DNA of 64,000 nt, taken from positions 4,357,001 to 4,421,000 of the forward strand of contig NZ_CP036498.1 in the NCBI RefSeq assembly GCF_018279705.1, read 5' to 3'. Positions within the stretch are counted from its first letter, which is position 1. Each line of letters opens with the position of its first letter. The DNA comes from Tardiphaga alba. GTDB taxonomy: Bacteria; Pseudomonadota; Alphaproteobacteria; Rhizobiales; Xanthobacteraceae. The notes below the pieces were generated by a model. The model did not search any database. It was not told the DNA's origin and saw only the letters and a program-made list of their open reading frames with translations. A program made the position numbers and the translations under genes. This document shows positions 7,593 to 16,454 of this stretch, in pieces.

Positions 7593-9995
7593 TTAGCGGA
7601 GCAACTGGAGCACGCCCTGCTGCGACTGGTTGGCCAGCGCGAGCGAGGAGACAGCGATCGACTGGCGGGTCGACAGCGCCTGGCTGTTGGCCGCTTCCTC
7701 GTTGGTGTCAGCGAGGGTCAGGTTCGACGCACCGGTCTGCAGCACGTTGATCAGGTTCTTCGAGAAGTCCTGACGCATCTGCACGATCGAGAGGTTCGAA
7801 CCGAAGGCCGAAGCCTGCGAACGAAGCTGCGAGCTGGCATTGTTGAGGCTTGCCAGGATCTTGTTCGTCGACGCGTTATCGATGAAGTCGGTGCCGCCCT
7901 TCAGAGCCGACAGGCCGAGACCGTCCGGACCGAACGAGACGCCGGAGATGTCGAGCTTGGACTTGCCGGTTTCGTTGAAGGTCAGCGACAGCGTGTCACC
8001 ATTGAGCAGGTTCACGCCGTTGAAGGACGAATCCTGCGCCGTGGTGCGGATGTTGTCGATCACCTGGTTGAACTGGGCAACGAAGCTGGCGCGGGTGGCC
8101 TGCGAGGCAGCATCGGGCTCAGCGGCGGATGCCGTCTTGCCCTCGAAGATACCGCCGGTGCCGGTCACCGTACCGCCAATCAGACCGATATCGAGCGACG
8201 CATTGTCGTTCGTGGTCGTGATCGTCAGCTTGCCGGTGCTGCTGATCGAGGCCTGGAGGTTGTTGGCCGCCAGATTCGTGTTCAGCTGAGCCAGCGTGCT
8301 GACCTCACCATCGGCGGTGCCGAAGGTGATGTTGGTCGCCGTACCGCCGCCAACCGAAGCGATGGTCAGGGTCTGGCCGGACAGGCTGCCGCCGGCAGCC
8401 TTGCTCGCGTCGGTGACGCCAGCCGTCAGGCCAAGCTTGGCCAGGGTACCGGTGGTGCCGCCGAGGTCGAGATCGGCGAGCGTGCCGGCATTCAGCTGCA
8501 CCTTGCCACCGACGACCGACGAAGCCGTGCCGGTGTTGCCGCTGTAGATGTCGATCTGCGCGAGAACGTCGGCAACATCCGCCGTTGCGAGGTCGAACGA
8601 GGTCGTGTTGGTCGTCAGGGGATCCGTTTCACCCAGCGACGAGTCGTAGAAGCCGATCGTCTTGCCGTTGACCGTGATCTTGTCGGCCGACGTGAAGTTC
8701 GCGGTCAGCGAGTTCGTGCCGACAGCGCCCTTCAGCGTGGTCGCACCGGTGACCGGCGCAGCAACGGCCGGAGCCGAGGTACGTGCGACAGTGCCGGTGG
8801 CCAAACCGAGCTTGCCGACGCCGGTTCCGCCGAGGGTAACGTCGGTGGCGGTACCCGTGGCGAGACGGAACTGGCCCTGGGCGTTGACCGTCAGCGAACC
8901 ACCGCTGGCGTTATCGATCGCAGTCTTCAGGTTGGCAACCGTCGTGCTGGCGAGATCGAGATACACGTTGTTCGCCAACGCTGGCGGGGTCGACTGACCT
9001 GCACCCGAGTCGTAGAAGTTGATCGTGGTGTTGTTGACGGTGATCGTGTCAGACGTGGTGAACGGCGTGGCGAGACCATTCGACGTCGGCGACGCCGGCT
9101 CGGCGAGCAGCGAGCCAGTCGTCACAGCCGTCGGGGTATGCGGCGCATTGGTGCGGGCAAAGGTGCCGGAGGTCAGGCCGAAGCCGGCGGCGGCAGTGCC
9201 ACCGATGGTCAGGCTCGAGCCGGTGTTGCCGGTGATGTCGATCGCGGTGCCGTTGAGCACAGCTGAACCACCACCAGCAGCAGTAAGAGCGCTGTTGATC
9301 TTCGTGAGGACCGAGTCGATGTCGTCATCGACGGAGATCGTCGAAGCGGTCGAGGCCGTGCCGGTGCCGACGATACCGAAGGTCGTCGAGCCGATCGTCA
9401 GCGTCTGACCTGCAGCAGGCGTGTTGGTGCTGATATCGCTGACCAAGCTGGTCCCGTCGGTGATACCGGCGATGTTCGCGCCAGTACGTACCGGAGCGAC
9501 ATAGGCACCCTGCGTGTTGCTGGTGATCGCAGTGCCGAGCGCACTGAAGCCAGCAGTAAACGTTTCCGAGATGTTGTTCAGCTTGACCGAACCGGTGACC
9601 GAAGAGGTGGTGGCAGCGGTGGTGCCGAGCAGGTTGGCAGCGGTCGCGCCCGAGGCTTCGCTGGCGACCGAGGACTTGGTGTAGCCGGTGGTGGCCTGCA
9701 GCGCCTGGTTGGCGATCGACTTCGCAGAGTCGACCAGCTTCTGCAGCGAGGTGATGCCGGTGTTGGCGGCCTGGATGACCTGAACGCCGTTGCCGATACC
9801 ATCGAGCAGGTTGTTGATGTCGCTGGCGCGGTTGTTCAGCGACTGGGCGGTGAAGAAGTTGGTGGGATTGTCGAGCGCCGAGTTGACCTTGTTACCGGTC
9901 GCGAGGCGGTTCTGGGTGGTCGAGAGCAGATCAGCGGTCGACTGCAGCGAGAGCAGGTTCTGACGGACTGATGCCGAGAGTGTAATGCCGGACAT
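7593..9995 (-). CDS. fliC: Flagellin 2 (800 aa, repeat-expanded)
   Basis: This filament subunit has N- and C-terminal cores almost identical to flagellin 3 (QSLNNRASDINNLLDGIGNG, then SSLALANQSQQGVLQLLR). Its central region, about residues 178-533, has three beta-rich modules of the same family as flagellin 1, but more diverged from each other. The last module begins GAVGTNSLTANF, close to GAAGTNSLTAAF in the hook protein. The start is supported by AGGAAGG in a small leader hairpin. It has its own tandem terminators, so it is a separate transcription unit. Confidence 0.93.
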   Translation of the reverse strand: MSGITLSASVRQNLLSLQSTADLLSTTQNRLATGNKVNSALDNPTNFFTAQSLNNRASDINNLLDGIGNGVQVIQAANTGITSLQKLVDSAKSIANQALQATTGYTKSSVASEASGATAANLLGTTAATTSSVTGSVKLNNISETFTAGFSALGTAITSNTQGAYVAPVRTGANIAGITDGTSLVSDISTNTPAAGQTLTIGSTTFGIVGTGTASTASTISVDDDIDSVLTKINSALTAAGGGSAVLNGTAIDITGNTGSSLTIGGTAAAGFGLTSGTFARTNAPHTPTAVTTGSLLAEPASPTSNGLATPFTTSDTITVNNTTINFYDSGAGQSTPPALANNVYLDLASTTVANLKTAIDNASGGSLTVNAQGQFRLATGTATDVTLGGTGVGKLGLATGTVARTSAPAVAAPVTGATTLKGAVGTNSLTANFTSADKITVNGKTIGFYDSSLGETDPLTTNTTSFDLATADVADVLAQIDIYSGNTGTASSVVGGKVQLNAGTLADLDLGGTTGTLAKLGLTAGVTDASKAAGGSLSGQTLTIASVGGGTATNITFGTADGEVSTLAQLNTNLAANNLQASISSTGKLTITTTNDNASLDIGLIGGTVTGTGGIFEGKTASAAEPDAASQATRASFVAQFNQVIDNIRTTAQDSSFNGVNLLNGDTLSLTFNETGKSKLDISGVSFGPDGLGLSALKGGTDFIDNASTNKILASLNNASSQLRSQASAFGSNLSIVQMRQDFSKNLINVLQTGASNLTLADTNEEAANSQALSTRQSIAVSSLALANQSQQGVLQLLR

Positions 9996-10002
9996 GTTTG
10001 GT

Positions 10003-10040
10003 TACCTTCCTGGTAGACACAACGACGACCTTCTTGGTCG
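10003..10040 (-). promoter_or_regulatory. Flagellin 2 leader double hairpin
   Basis: On the minus strand a CGACC-AAGAA-GGTCG hairpin (10026-10040) is followed after 10 nt by TACC-AGGAA-GGTA (10003-10015), which holds the AGGAAGG ribosome site in its loop and 3' arm. The same two elements precede flagellin 3, with paired base changes in the first stem. Confidence 0.6.
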
Positions 10041-10065
10041 ATGTGGTACCATGGGGATGCGGGCC

Positions 10066-10080
10066 TTAAAGCTTGGTAAA
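10066..10080. promoter_or_regulatory. Near-match CtrA box upstream of flagellin 2
   Basis: TTAA-N7-TAAA is one base from the CtrA core. It lies about 70 bp before the flagellin 2 start. The support is weak. Confidence 0.25.
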
Positions 10081-10180
10081 ATGCTGCGCGGTTTTTGTAA
10101 TTAAGCACCGCCACGCTTACGTAAGAACCGCGGCAATGTTCAGCGATTCCAGCGATTTAGCCGGTAGATCCCTACGCACA

Positions 10181-10214
10181 AAAAAATGCAGCGAAGCTTG
10201 CGCCGCTGCATGTG
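10181..10214 (-). terminator. Second terminator after flagellin gene 3
   Basis: ATGCAGCG and CGCTGCAT form an 8-bp stem. On the minus strand it is followed by a run of seven T. It contains GG-N10-GC with poor sigma-54 boxes, which I consider incidental. Confidence 0.7.
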
Positions 10215-10268
10215 ACAGGCCTCATCCTACCGCTCGCCGCCGACCGGGAAATCCGGAGCGCATCAACG

Positions 10269-10306
10269 CAAAAGCGGCGGGGTTGCCCCCGCCGCTTTGT
10301 TTTTTG
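10269..10306 (-). terminator. First terminator after flagellin gene 3
   Basis: The GCGGCGGGG-TTGC-CCCCGCCGC stem is identical to that after flagellin 2 and has A/T tracts on both sides. It was evidently copied along with the gene. Confidence 0.85.
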
Positions 10307-10321
10307 GTCCGTTCGCTGCGC

Positions 10322-12349
10322 TTAGCGGAGCAGCTGGAGCACGCCCTGCTGCGACTGGTTGGCCAGCGCGAGCGAGGAGACGGCGATCGACTGGCGGGTC
10401 GACAGCGCCTGGCTGTTGGCCGCTTCCTCGTTCGTGTCGGCCAGCGTCAGGTTCGACGCACCGGTCTGCAGCACGTTGATCAGGTTCTTCGAGAAGTCCT
10501 GACGCATCTGCACGATCGAGAGGTTCGAACCGAAGGCCGACGCCTGCGAACGAAGCTTCGAGCTGGCATTGGTCAGGCTGGCGAGGATCTTGTTCGTCGA
10601 CGCGTTGTCGATGAAGTCCGTACCCGCCGCCAGCGACGACAGACCGAGGCCGTCCGGGCCGAAGGATGCGCCCGAGATGTCGAGCTTCGACTTGCCGGTT
10701 TCGTTGAAGGTCAGCGACAGCGTGTCACCGTTGAGCAGGTTGACGCCGTTGAAGGACGCGTCCTGCGCGGTGGTGCGGATATTGTCGATCACCTGGTTGA
10801 ACTGGCTGACGAAGCTGGCACGCGTGGCCTGCGAGGCAGCGTCGGCAACCGCAGCGGTCGCCACCTTGCTTTCGAACGCCGAACCGACGGCCGTTGCCGT
10901 ACCACCGATCACGCCGATGCTGGACGAAGCGGCATCGTTCGTGGTGGTGATGGTGATCTCGCCCTTGGTGCTGATCGAGGCCTGTAGGAAGTTCTTCGCC
11001 AGCTCCTTGTTCAGTTGGTCAAGGGTCGAGATCTGGCTGGTGCCGGTGCCGAAGGTGATGTTGGTGGCAACAGCACCGCTGGTCGGACCGCCCGTGGCTT
11101 CGATCGTCAGAGTCTTGCCGGTCAGGCCGGCATCCGCCGCCTTGCTGGCAGCCGTCGTACCGGCGACCAGACCCAGCTTGGTGAGACCCGTGCCACCCAG
11201 AACGAGATCGGCGGTCGTGGAAGCGTTCAGCGTGATCTTGCCGTTGCTATACGAATGCGCCGCACCGCCGCTATAGGTGTCGACCTGATCGAGCACGTCC
11301 TCGACAGTCGCCGTAGCGAGATCGAAATAGGTCGTGTTCGCCGCCGAGCCAGCCGAACCGCCAGCGCCAGAGTCGAAGAACGAGATCGTGCGGCCATTCA
11401 CCGTGATGGTGTCGGACGTCGTCAGGTTTGTCGCCAAAGCACCCTGCCCCGTGGCACCCGCGATCTTGGTCGTGCCGACGATCGGAGTCGCGGTGGCCGG
11501 AGCCGAGTTGCGCGAAGCGGCATAGGTGGTGCCAAGGCCGAGCTTGGCGACGCCGGTGCCCGACAGAGCGATATCGGCGGTCGTGCCCGTGGTCAGCGTG
11601 ATGCTGCCAGCCGAGATACCCGAGGTGCCACCGGTCGCGGTGTTGATGGCAGTCAGGACGTCCTGCACAGTACCGGTCGTGATATCGATCGACAGGTTGC
11701 CGGCGGCAATCGAACCCGTGGTGCCGGCGCCGCTGTTGAACGCGATCGTCTTGCCATTGGCAACGATCGTATCGGTCGCGATGAATGCGGTCGCCAGGTT
11801 GTCCGAGGCTGCACCGGCGGTACCCGACAGCTTGGTTACGCCGGTGATGGCAACAGCCGTACCGGTGTTGTCGTTCAGCACGGCCGTACCGGCAGCACCG
11901 GCATGAGCCGAATAGACGGCGGTGTTGTTGTTCAGCACAGCCGTGCCCGTCACCGAGCTGGTCTGGATCGCAGTGGTGCCGAGCAAGTTCGTCGCAGTGG
12001 CGCCCGACGTGTTCGAGGTGACGCTGGACTTGGTGTAGCCGGTCGTGGCCTGCAGTGCCTGGTTCGCGATCGACTTCGCGGAATCGACCAGCTTCTGCAG
12101 CGAGGTGATGCCGGTGTTGGCGGCCTGGATGACCTGAACGCCGTTACCGATGCCATCGAGCAGATTGTTGATGTCGCTGGCGCGATTGTTCAGCGACTGC
12201 GCAGTGAAGAAGTTCGTCGGGTTATCGAGCGCCGAGTTCACCTTGTTGCCGCTGGAGAGACGACCCTGGGTGGTGGCGAGGAGATCCGCAGTCGACTGCA
12301 GCGAGAGCAGATTCTGACGCACGGATGCTGAGAGAGTGATGCCGGACAT
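10322..12349 (-). CDS. fliC: Flagellin 3 (675 aa, repeat-expanded)
   Basis: This is the shortest of the three flagellins. Its terminal cores match flagellin 2 very closely, but the centre (about residues 170-404) has only two of the beta-rich modules (SGTAGAASDNLATAFIATD, then TISFFDSGAGGSAGSA). The second module is nearly the same as the middle one of flagellin 1. The family start MSGITLSASVRQ is at 12349 with an AGGAAGG site; the frame extends to 12439 without a better start. It lies first after flgL, separated by a terminator and a 570-bp gap of odd composition. Confidence 0.93.
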   Translation of the reverse strand: MSGITLSASVRQNLLSLQSTADLLATTQGRLSSGNKVNSALDNPTNFFTAQSLNNRASDINNLLDGIGNGVQVIQAANTGITSLQKLVDSAKSIANQALQATTGYTKSSVTSNTSGATATNLLGTTAIQTSSVTGTAVLNNNTAVYSAHAGAAGTAVLNDNTGTAVAITGVTKLSGTAGAASDNLATAFIATDTIVANGKTIAFNSGAGTTGSIAAGNLSIDITTGTVQDVLTAINTATGGTSGISAGSITLTTGTTADIALSGTGVAKLGLGTTYAASRNSAPATATPIVGTTKIAGATGQGALATNLTTSDTITVNGRTISFFDSGAGGSAGSAANTTYFDLATATVEDVLDQVDTYSGGAAHSYSNGKITLNASTTADLVLGGTGLTKLGLVAGTTAASKAADAGLTGKTLTIEATGGPTSGAVATNITFGTGTSQISTLDQLNKELAKNFLQASISTKGEITITTTNDAASSSIGVIGGTATAVGSAFESKVATAAVADAASQATRASFVSQFNQVIDNIRTTAQDASFNGVNLLNGDTLSLTFNETGKSKLDISGASFGPDGLGLSSLAAGTDFIDNASTNKILASLTNASSKLRSQASAFGSNLSIVQMRQDFSKNLINVLQTGASNLTLADTNEEAANSQALSTRQSIAVSSLALANQSQQGVLQLLR

Positions 12350-12355
12350 GTGAGA

Positions 12356-12394
12356 TACCTTCCTGGTAAAATGAACACACGATCTTCTTGATCG
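12356..12394 (-). promoter_or_regulatory. Flagellin 3 leader double hairpin
   Basis: CGATC-AAGAA-GATCG (12380-12394) and TACC-AGGAA-GGTA (12356-12368) occur on the minus strand with an 11-nt gap. The second encloses the ribosome site. Compared with flagellin 2, one stem pair changes from C-G to T-A on both arms while the AAGAA loop is unchanged. Confidence 0.6.
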
Positions 12395-12420
12395 ACGCCG
12401 GAAAGATGAGCCCGAGCTTC

Positions 12421-12660
12421 TAACAATGCATGAAATCAATCTCCGAAAGTCAGCGCTACTCTCATACGCAACTACACTTCATCAATGACTACACATCTAC
12501 GCAAACAACTTCTCACCTAGCGATTTCACGCTTACTATCAAAACCATCCTACGTACATACCACGACTACACATTGTGCAGTTTCGGTATCTAGCTGCGCT
12601 AGAACTCGAGATCCGCATGCTTGATGAGGACGATTTCTTAACCAGCAAAACGCGAAATAT
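12421..12660. other. AT-rich, strand-skewed gap upstream of flagellin 3
   Basis: This 240-bp stretch is far less GC-rich than the rest of the window. On the plus strand it is nearly free of G: about 11 G in 12441-12560. Read in the flagellin direction it is therefore C-poor. No credible gene is present. It probably contains the flagellin 3 promoter and a long, weakly structured leader. I found no good sigma-54 site in it. Confidence 0.5.
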
Positions 12661-12838
12661 TTTTCATGCATGGAACCGCGCACAAAGACTGCAGAAGCGC
12701 CACCGCAAAACGGAGACGACAATCGGACATGCCTACCTATGACGACGCGATTCGCATCACCACGAGGCGAGGAACAGCACGCACCGGCAAGCGCCGGAAT
12801 CCGGATGACGCATCATGCCGGCGGCGACACGCACAAAG

Positions 12839-12874
12839 AAAAAAGCCCGGCTCGCGGGGAGCCGGGCTTCTTTT
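12839..12874 (-). terminator. Terminator after flgKL
   Basis: AGCCCGGCTC and GAGCCGGGCT form a 10-bp stem with a 5-nt loop. A-run and T-run flank both sides, with the better T-run for the minus strand, where it follows flgL. Confidence 0.85.
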
Positions 12875-12917
12875 TGGATTGTCAGTTCGCGGGCGCGAGC
12901 GTCCTCGCCTGTGAGCG

Positions 12918-14519
12918 TCAGAGGAACTTGACGAGACTCATCTGATACAGCGTCGACGTCGTTTGATACGAGGCCTGCAACGCCGTCTGCAGCGCCAGGA
13001 TCTTGGTGGCGACCTCGTCATTGTTGATGCCTTCGATGCTGTCGAGCATCGTCTGCGCCATCGCCTTGGTTTGCACTTGACGGTCGGTGCTCGACTTGAT
13101 CGCGGCTTGCGCTCCGGCGAAATCCGCCTGGATGTTCTCGACGGTCTGCTGGCCCGGCACGTCGGCGAGGTTCTGGGCCACGCGCTGGTTCAGTGCCGTG
13201 ATCTGCGCATTCGCATCCTTGGCATAAGCGGGATTGTTGAGCTTGTCCGCATCAACGGCGACGGCCGCGAACACCGCCACCGTCTGCAACTGGTTGCGCA
13301 GCGCCTGCTCGTCGGCGCGCGCGCCATACTGCACCGTGATCGACGTATCGATCTGCGACACCGCCGATCCGCGTGCCGCACCGTTCTGCACGACGTCATT
13401 TGCCTCGCCGTGATACCAGATTACCGTATTGGTCTCGTCGCCTGCCTGCAACGCGACCGACGTCGCCGAAGCATTCGGTGCACCGACCACGCGCAGCGGC
13501 GGATTGTCGAAGAAGTTCTCGCCCGCCTCGATGGCCGACGCGGCCACCATGGGGCCGTTGGCGAGGTCCTTCATGGCGGTGCTGAGTGCTTCGTTCAGTT
13601 TGATCGCCGTGGCTTCCGCGACGGTCACCGGCGGCGTCGCGCTGGGATCAGCCGCGCCGATGGCGAAGGAATTCGCCGGCAGCGGCGTCTTGTCCGACGC
13701 CGTCAGCACGATGTTTTCCTGGGTGCCGTCGGGCATGGTGAAGGAGACCGTCACCGTATCGCCGACCTGCGGCGTGCTGGTGCCGAAATTGACCGACATC
13801 GACTTCTGTTGCGGGGTCGCCGTCGATGGCTGCGTCACCGTTGCGCCGGCAATGGTGGTGGCGATGCTGGCGACTTTCATGCCGAAAGGCGACGCGGTCG
13901 CAGGCGCAGTCGGCGTCATGTCTTCTTCGGTGATGGCCACCACAGTCGTGACCGGCACGCCGACTGTCGTGCCGACACGGCCGTTATTGTTGACGCCGAG
14001 ATCGGCCGTCTTGCGCTCGTCGATCACCTGCTTGAGGCCGGCAATCGCGGCGCCATTGCCATTCATGATCTGGTCGGCCGGCGCCACCGGCGCCGTGTTG
14101 GTCGCGCGGCCGGAGAACAGATAACGGTCGCCGGACCTGGCGTTGAGCATGTCGACGCTATCAAAGAAATTCAGCGACGCGGTCTTCTGCCCCGGGGTCT
14201 GTCCGGTATTGTCGAAATTGCCGCCGGCGCTCACCGCTGCGCCCTTCACTTCCGTGCCGATCGCCACCAGCCGCTGCAGCGACAGATTGGCGACGCCGAT
14301 GCGCGTGTTGAGATTGGTCGCCGTGTCCGCATAGGACGCCACGGTGGTGATCTGCGCGCGCAAGGCGATCGACAGGCTGGCGCCGCTGCCGAGGTCCGCA
14401 TAGGTGTTTCCGATCTTGCCGCTCGACAATTGCTGAGTCAGCGTATCGAGCTGACTGCGCAGATTGAGAATGCCGGATCCGATATAGGAGGTACGCCCGC
14501 CAACGCCGCTGATTGTCAT
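12918..14519 (-). CDS. flgL: Hook-filament junction protein FlgL
   Basis: FlgL (HAP3) joins the hook-associated FlgK to the filament. The 533-residue product has the flagellin-like N-terminal helix pair (ILNLRSQLDTLTQQLSSGKI) and the FlgL-type C-terminus (ATKILALQTALQASYQTTST, then LYQMSLVKFL). The middle is a variable beta-rich region. It starts 8 nt after the flgK stop, so flgK-flgL form one operon. The length exceeds that of E. coli FlgL (317), as is usual in this family. Confidence 0.9.
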   Translation of the reverse strand: MTISGVGGRTSYIGSGILNLRSQLDTLTQQLSSGKIGNTYADLGSGASLSIALRAQITTVASYADTATNLNTRIGVANLSLQRLVAIGTEVKGAAVSAGGNFDNTGQTPGQKTASLNFFDSVDMLNARSGDRYLFSGRATNTAPVAPADQIMNGNGAAIAGLKQVIDERKTADLGVNNNGRVGTTVGVPVTTVVAITEEDMTPTAPATASPFGMKVASIATTIAGATVTQPSTATPQQKSMSVNFGTSTPQVGDTVTVSFTMPDGTQENIVLTASDKTPLPANSFAIGAADPSATPPVTVAEATAIKLNEALSTAMKDLANGPMVAASAIEAGENFFDNPPLRVVGAPNASATSVALQAGDETNTVIWYHGEANDVVQNGAARGSAVSQIDTSITVQYGARADEQALRNQLQTVAVFAAVAVDADKLNNPAYAKDANAQITALNQRVAQNLADVPGQQTVENIQADFAGAQAAIKSSTDRQVQTKAMAQTMLDSIEGINNDEVATKILALQTALQASYQTTSTLYQMSLVKFL

Positions 14520-14526
14520 GATGGCC

Positions 14527-16398
14527 TCAGAATGCGTTCATCAGGGATTTGTACAATTCGTTCACGGTCGACATCACGCGCGCATTCGCCGAGTAGGCGT
14601 TCTGCAGCGCCAGCAGATGCGCCATCTCGTCGTCCATGTTGACGCCGGACGCATCCGCCATTTTCTTGTCCAGCGTGTTCAGCACCACGTTCTGGCCGTC
14701 TGCGAGCTGTTTCGCCGACTCCGCTGCCGAGCCCTGCTGGCTGACGAACTGCCGCATATAGCTGAGCAGGTTGCCGGTGAACGGCGCACTCGTGCTGCCC
14801 GTTCCGGTCTGCGCGCCGTAAGTGAAGCTCGCATTGTTGAGCTGGTTGAGCATGTAGGACGAGCGCTTGGTGTCGCCTGCCAGCGTCGATGAACTATAGG
14901 TGACGAGTTTCGCAGGATCGGCGATCAGCCCATTGTTCACGGAGATGCGACCGGCAAGACCCGTGATCTGCGATCCGGTCGTCGAGACGCCGCCGCTGTA
15001 AGCAGAACCATTGTCGGTGAAAAGCGCGAATTCCGTGCTGCCATCGGCCAGCGTCCCCGGCGGCTGCGTCACCGTCGTGGATAGGCCGTTGATCGTCGCG
15101 AAAGCCGGATTGCTGGAGACCGACAAGGACGACAGCGATGTCCCGCTGAAGGTAACGCTGCCGCCGAGCGCGCCATTGATCTGGTTCAGGATCCCGGCAA
15201 CGCCCTGCGAGAAGTCGATGCCGATCACTTTGTCGTTCGGATTGGCGGTCGCCGTATCCGGCAGCGGCAGCACGTCCGGTGAATCGACGCGCATCAGTGA
15301 GATCTGCTGCTGCTTGCCCGTCGCCGCATCGGTGTAAGTGAGATTGATCACATTGCCCGGCAGCATCTTGGATGCATCGAGCGCATAGTCGGTGGCCGGC
15401 GCCACCGGTGCAGGCGACACCGTGGTCTTGTCGGACAGCGCGCTCGAGATCGATGCCGCGAATTGATCGAGCTGGTTCTGCGCTTCGACCAGTGTCTTGT
15501 CGCGCAGTTCCGTATAGGCGGCGATGGTCCCGGACTTGATCGCGCCACTCGCGGTCAGGTCGATCGATCCGCCATTCGGCAGGTCGATCACCACCGAGCC
15601 CAGCGTGCTCTTGGCCGGATCCGAATTCCATGCGGTCTGCGCCGACACCGTGTTCTGCGCGTCGAAGCGCAATGTCGCCGCTTCATTGCCGACGAGCTGC
15701 ACGCCCGATCCGGTGAACACCGTCACCTGGTTCGCACCATTGGTGGTGACGCGGATATCCATCAGCTGCGACAGCTGATTGATATATTGATCGCGCCGGT
15801 CCAGCAGCGCCGCCGTGCTGGAGTCGGTGGAGGTGCCGCCGAGCGGATTGGCCGTCAACTGATTGTTGATGGTCGCAATCTGCTTCATCAGATTGTTGGC
15901 GGTGGTGACGGAATCCTTGATGCCGTTTTCGGCGCCGCCGCGCAGGTTCTGAATGCCCTGCGTCATCGAGTTGAGCTGCTGCGCCAGCGTCTTGGCGGCA
16001 TTGAGCACGCCGATACGCGCCGACGAACTATCGGCACTCGTCGCCAGTGCCTGCACCGCCGAGGTCAACGCATTGAAGGAATATTCGAGCGAACCAATCG
16101 AACCGGGATTGCCGTACAGGCTCTGCATCTGCTGCAGATAGTTTGACTTCAAGGTCGCGTAGCCCGCGCCGGACATCTCGGTGCGAAGCTGCGCCATGAT
16201 GTACTGGTCGAGCTCGCGATTGACACCGATGGTGCGAACACTGCTGCCATCGCCCGCGGTGACCGCGATCTGGTCGGTTGCCTTGCGGATATAGCCGGGC
16301 GTTTCCGCATTGGCGACATTCGACGAGACAAGCGCAAGCCCGGCCTGATTGGCACGCAAGCCGGCCATGGCGATGGAGAGTGCGGTGTTCAGACTCAT
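14527..16398 (-). CDS. flgK: Hook-associated protein FlgK
   Basis: FlgK (HAP1) caps the hook and anchors FlgL. The 623-residue product begins MSLNTALSIAMAGLRANQAG with the rod/hook signature LVSSNVANAETPGYIRK. It ends in the conserved helix DDEMAHLLALQNAYSANARV, then NELYKSLMNAF. It lies between flgE and flgL in the usual order. The 56-nt gap to flgE contains only a short GGCCGCC/GGCGGCC stem. Confidence 0.93.
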   Translation of the reverse strand: MSLNTALSIAMAGLRANQAGLALVSSNVANAETPGYIRKATDQIAVTAGDGSSVRTIGVNRELDQYIMAQLRTEMSGAGYATLKSNYLQQMQSLYGNPGSIGSLEYSFNALTSAVQALATSADSSSARIGVLNAAKTLAQQLNSMTQGIQNLRGGAENGIKDSVTTANNLMKQIATINNQLTANPLGGTSTDSSTAALLDRRDQYINQLSQLMDIRVTTNGANQVTVFTGSGVQLVGNEAATLRFDAQNTVSAQTAWNSDPAKSTLGSVVIDLPNGGSIDLTASGAIKSGTIAAYTELRDKTLVEAQNQLDQFAASISSALSDKTTVSPAPVAPATDYALDASKMLPGNVINLTYTDAATGKQQQISLMRVDSPDVLPLPDTATANPNDKVIGIDFSQGVAGILNQINGALGGSVTFSGTSLSSLSVSSNPAFATINGLSTTVTQPPGTLADGSTEFALFTDNGSAYSGGVSTTGSQITGLAGRISVNNGLIADPAKLVTYSSSTLAGDTKRSSYMLNQLNNASFTYGAQTGTGSTSAPFTGNLLSYMRQFVSQQGSAAESAKQLADGQNVVLNTLDKKMADASGVNMDDEMAHLLALQNAYSANARVMSTVNELYKSLMNAF

Positions 16399-16454
16399 GA
16401 CTAACTGTCGCTCTCAAGGTTCACGAAGGACGGCCGCCAAGGCGGCCTTTGGCG

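Noticed and set aside
7500..9266. 588-residue plus-strand open frame opposite flagellin 2, and similar ones at 11015-12331 and 10073-10987
   Set aside because: They are Arg/Gly/Asp-rich antisense shadows of Thr/Ala/Gly-rich flagellin genes and have no start context.
10189..10206. GG-N10-GC on the minus strand as a sigma-54 promoter for flagellin 2
   Set aside because: The -24 and -12 boxes match poorly and the site coincides with a strong T-tailed terminator stem.
12963..14642. 559-residue plus-strand open frame opposite flgL
   Set aside because: Antisense shadow; flgL is clear from both ends of its protein.
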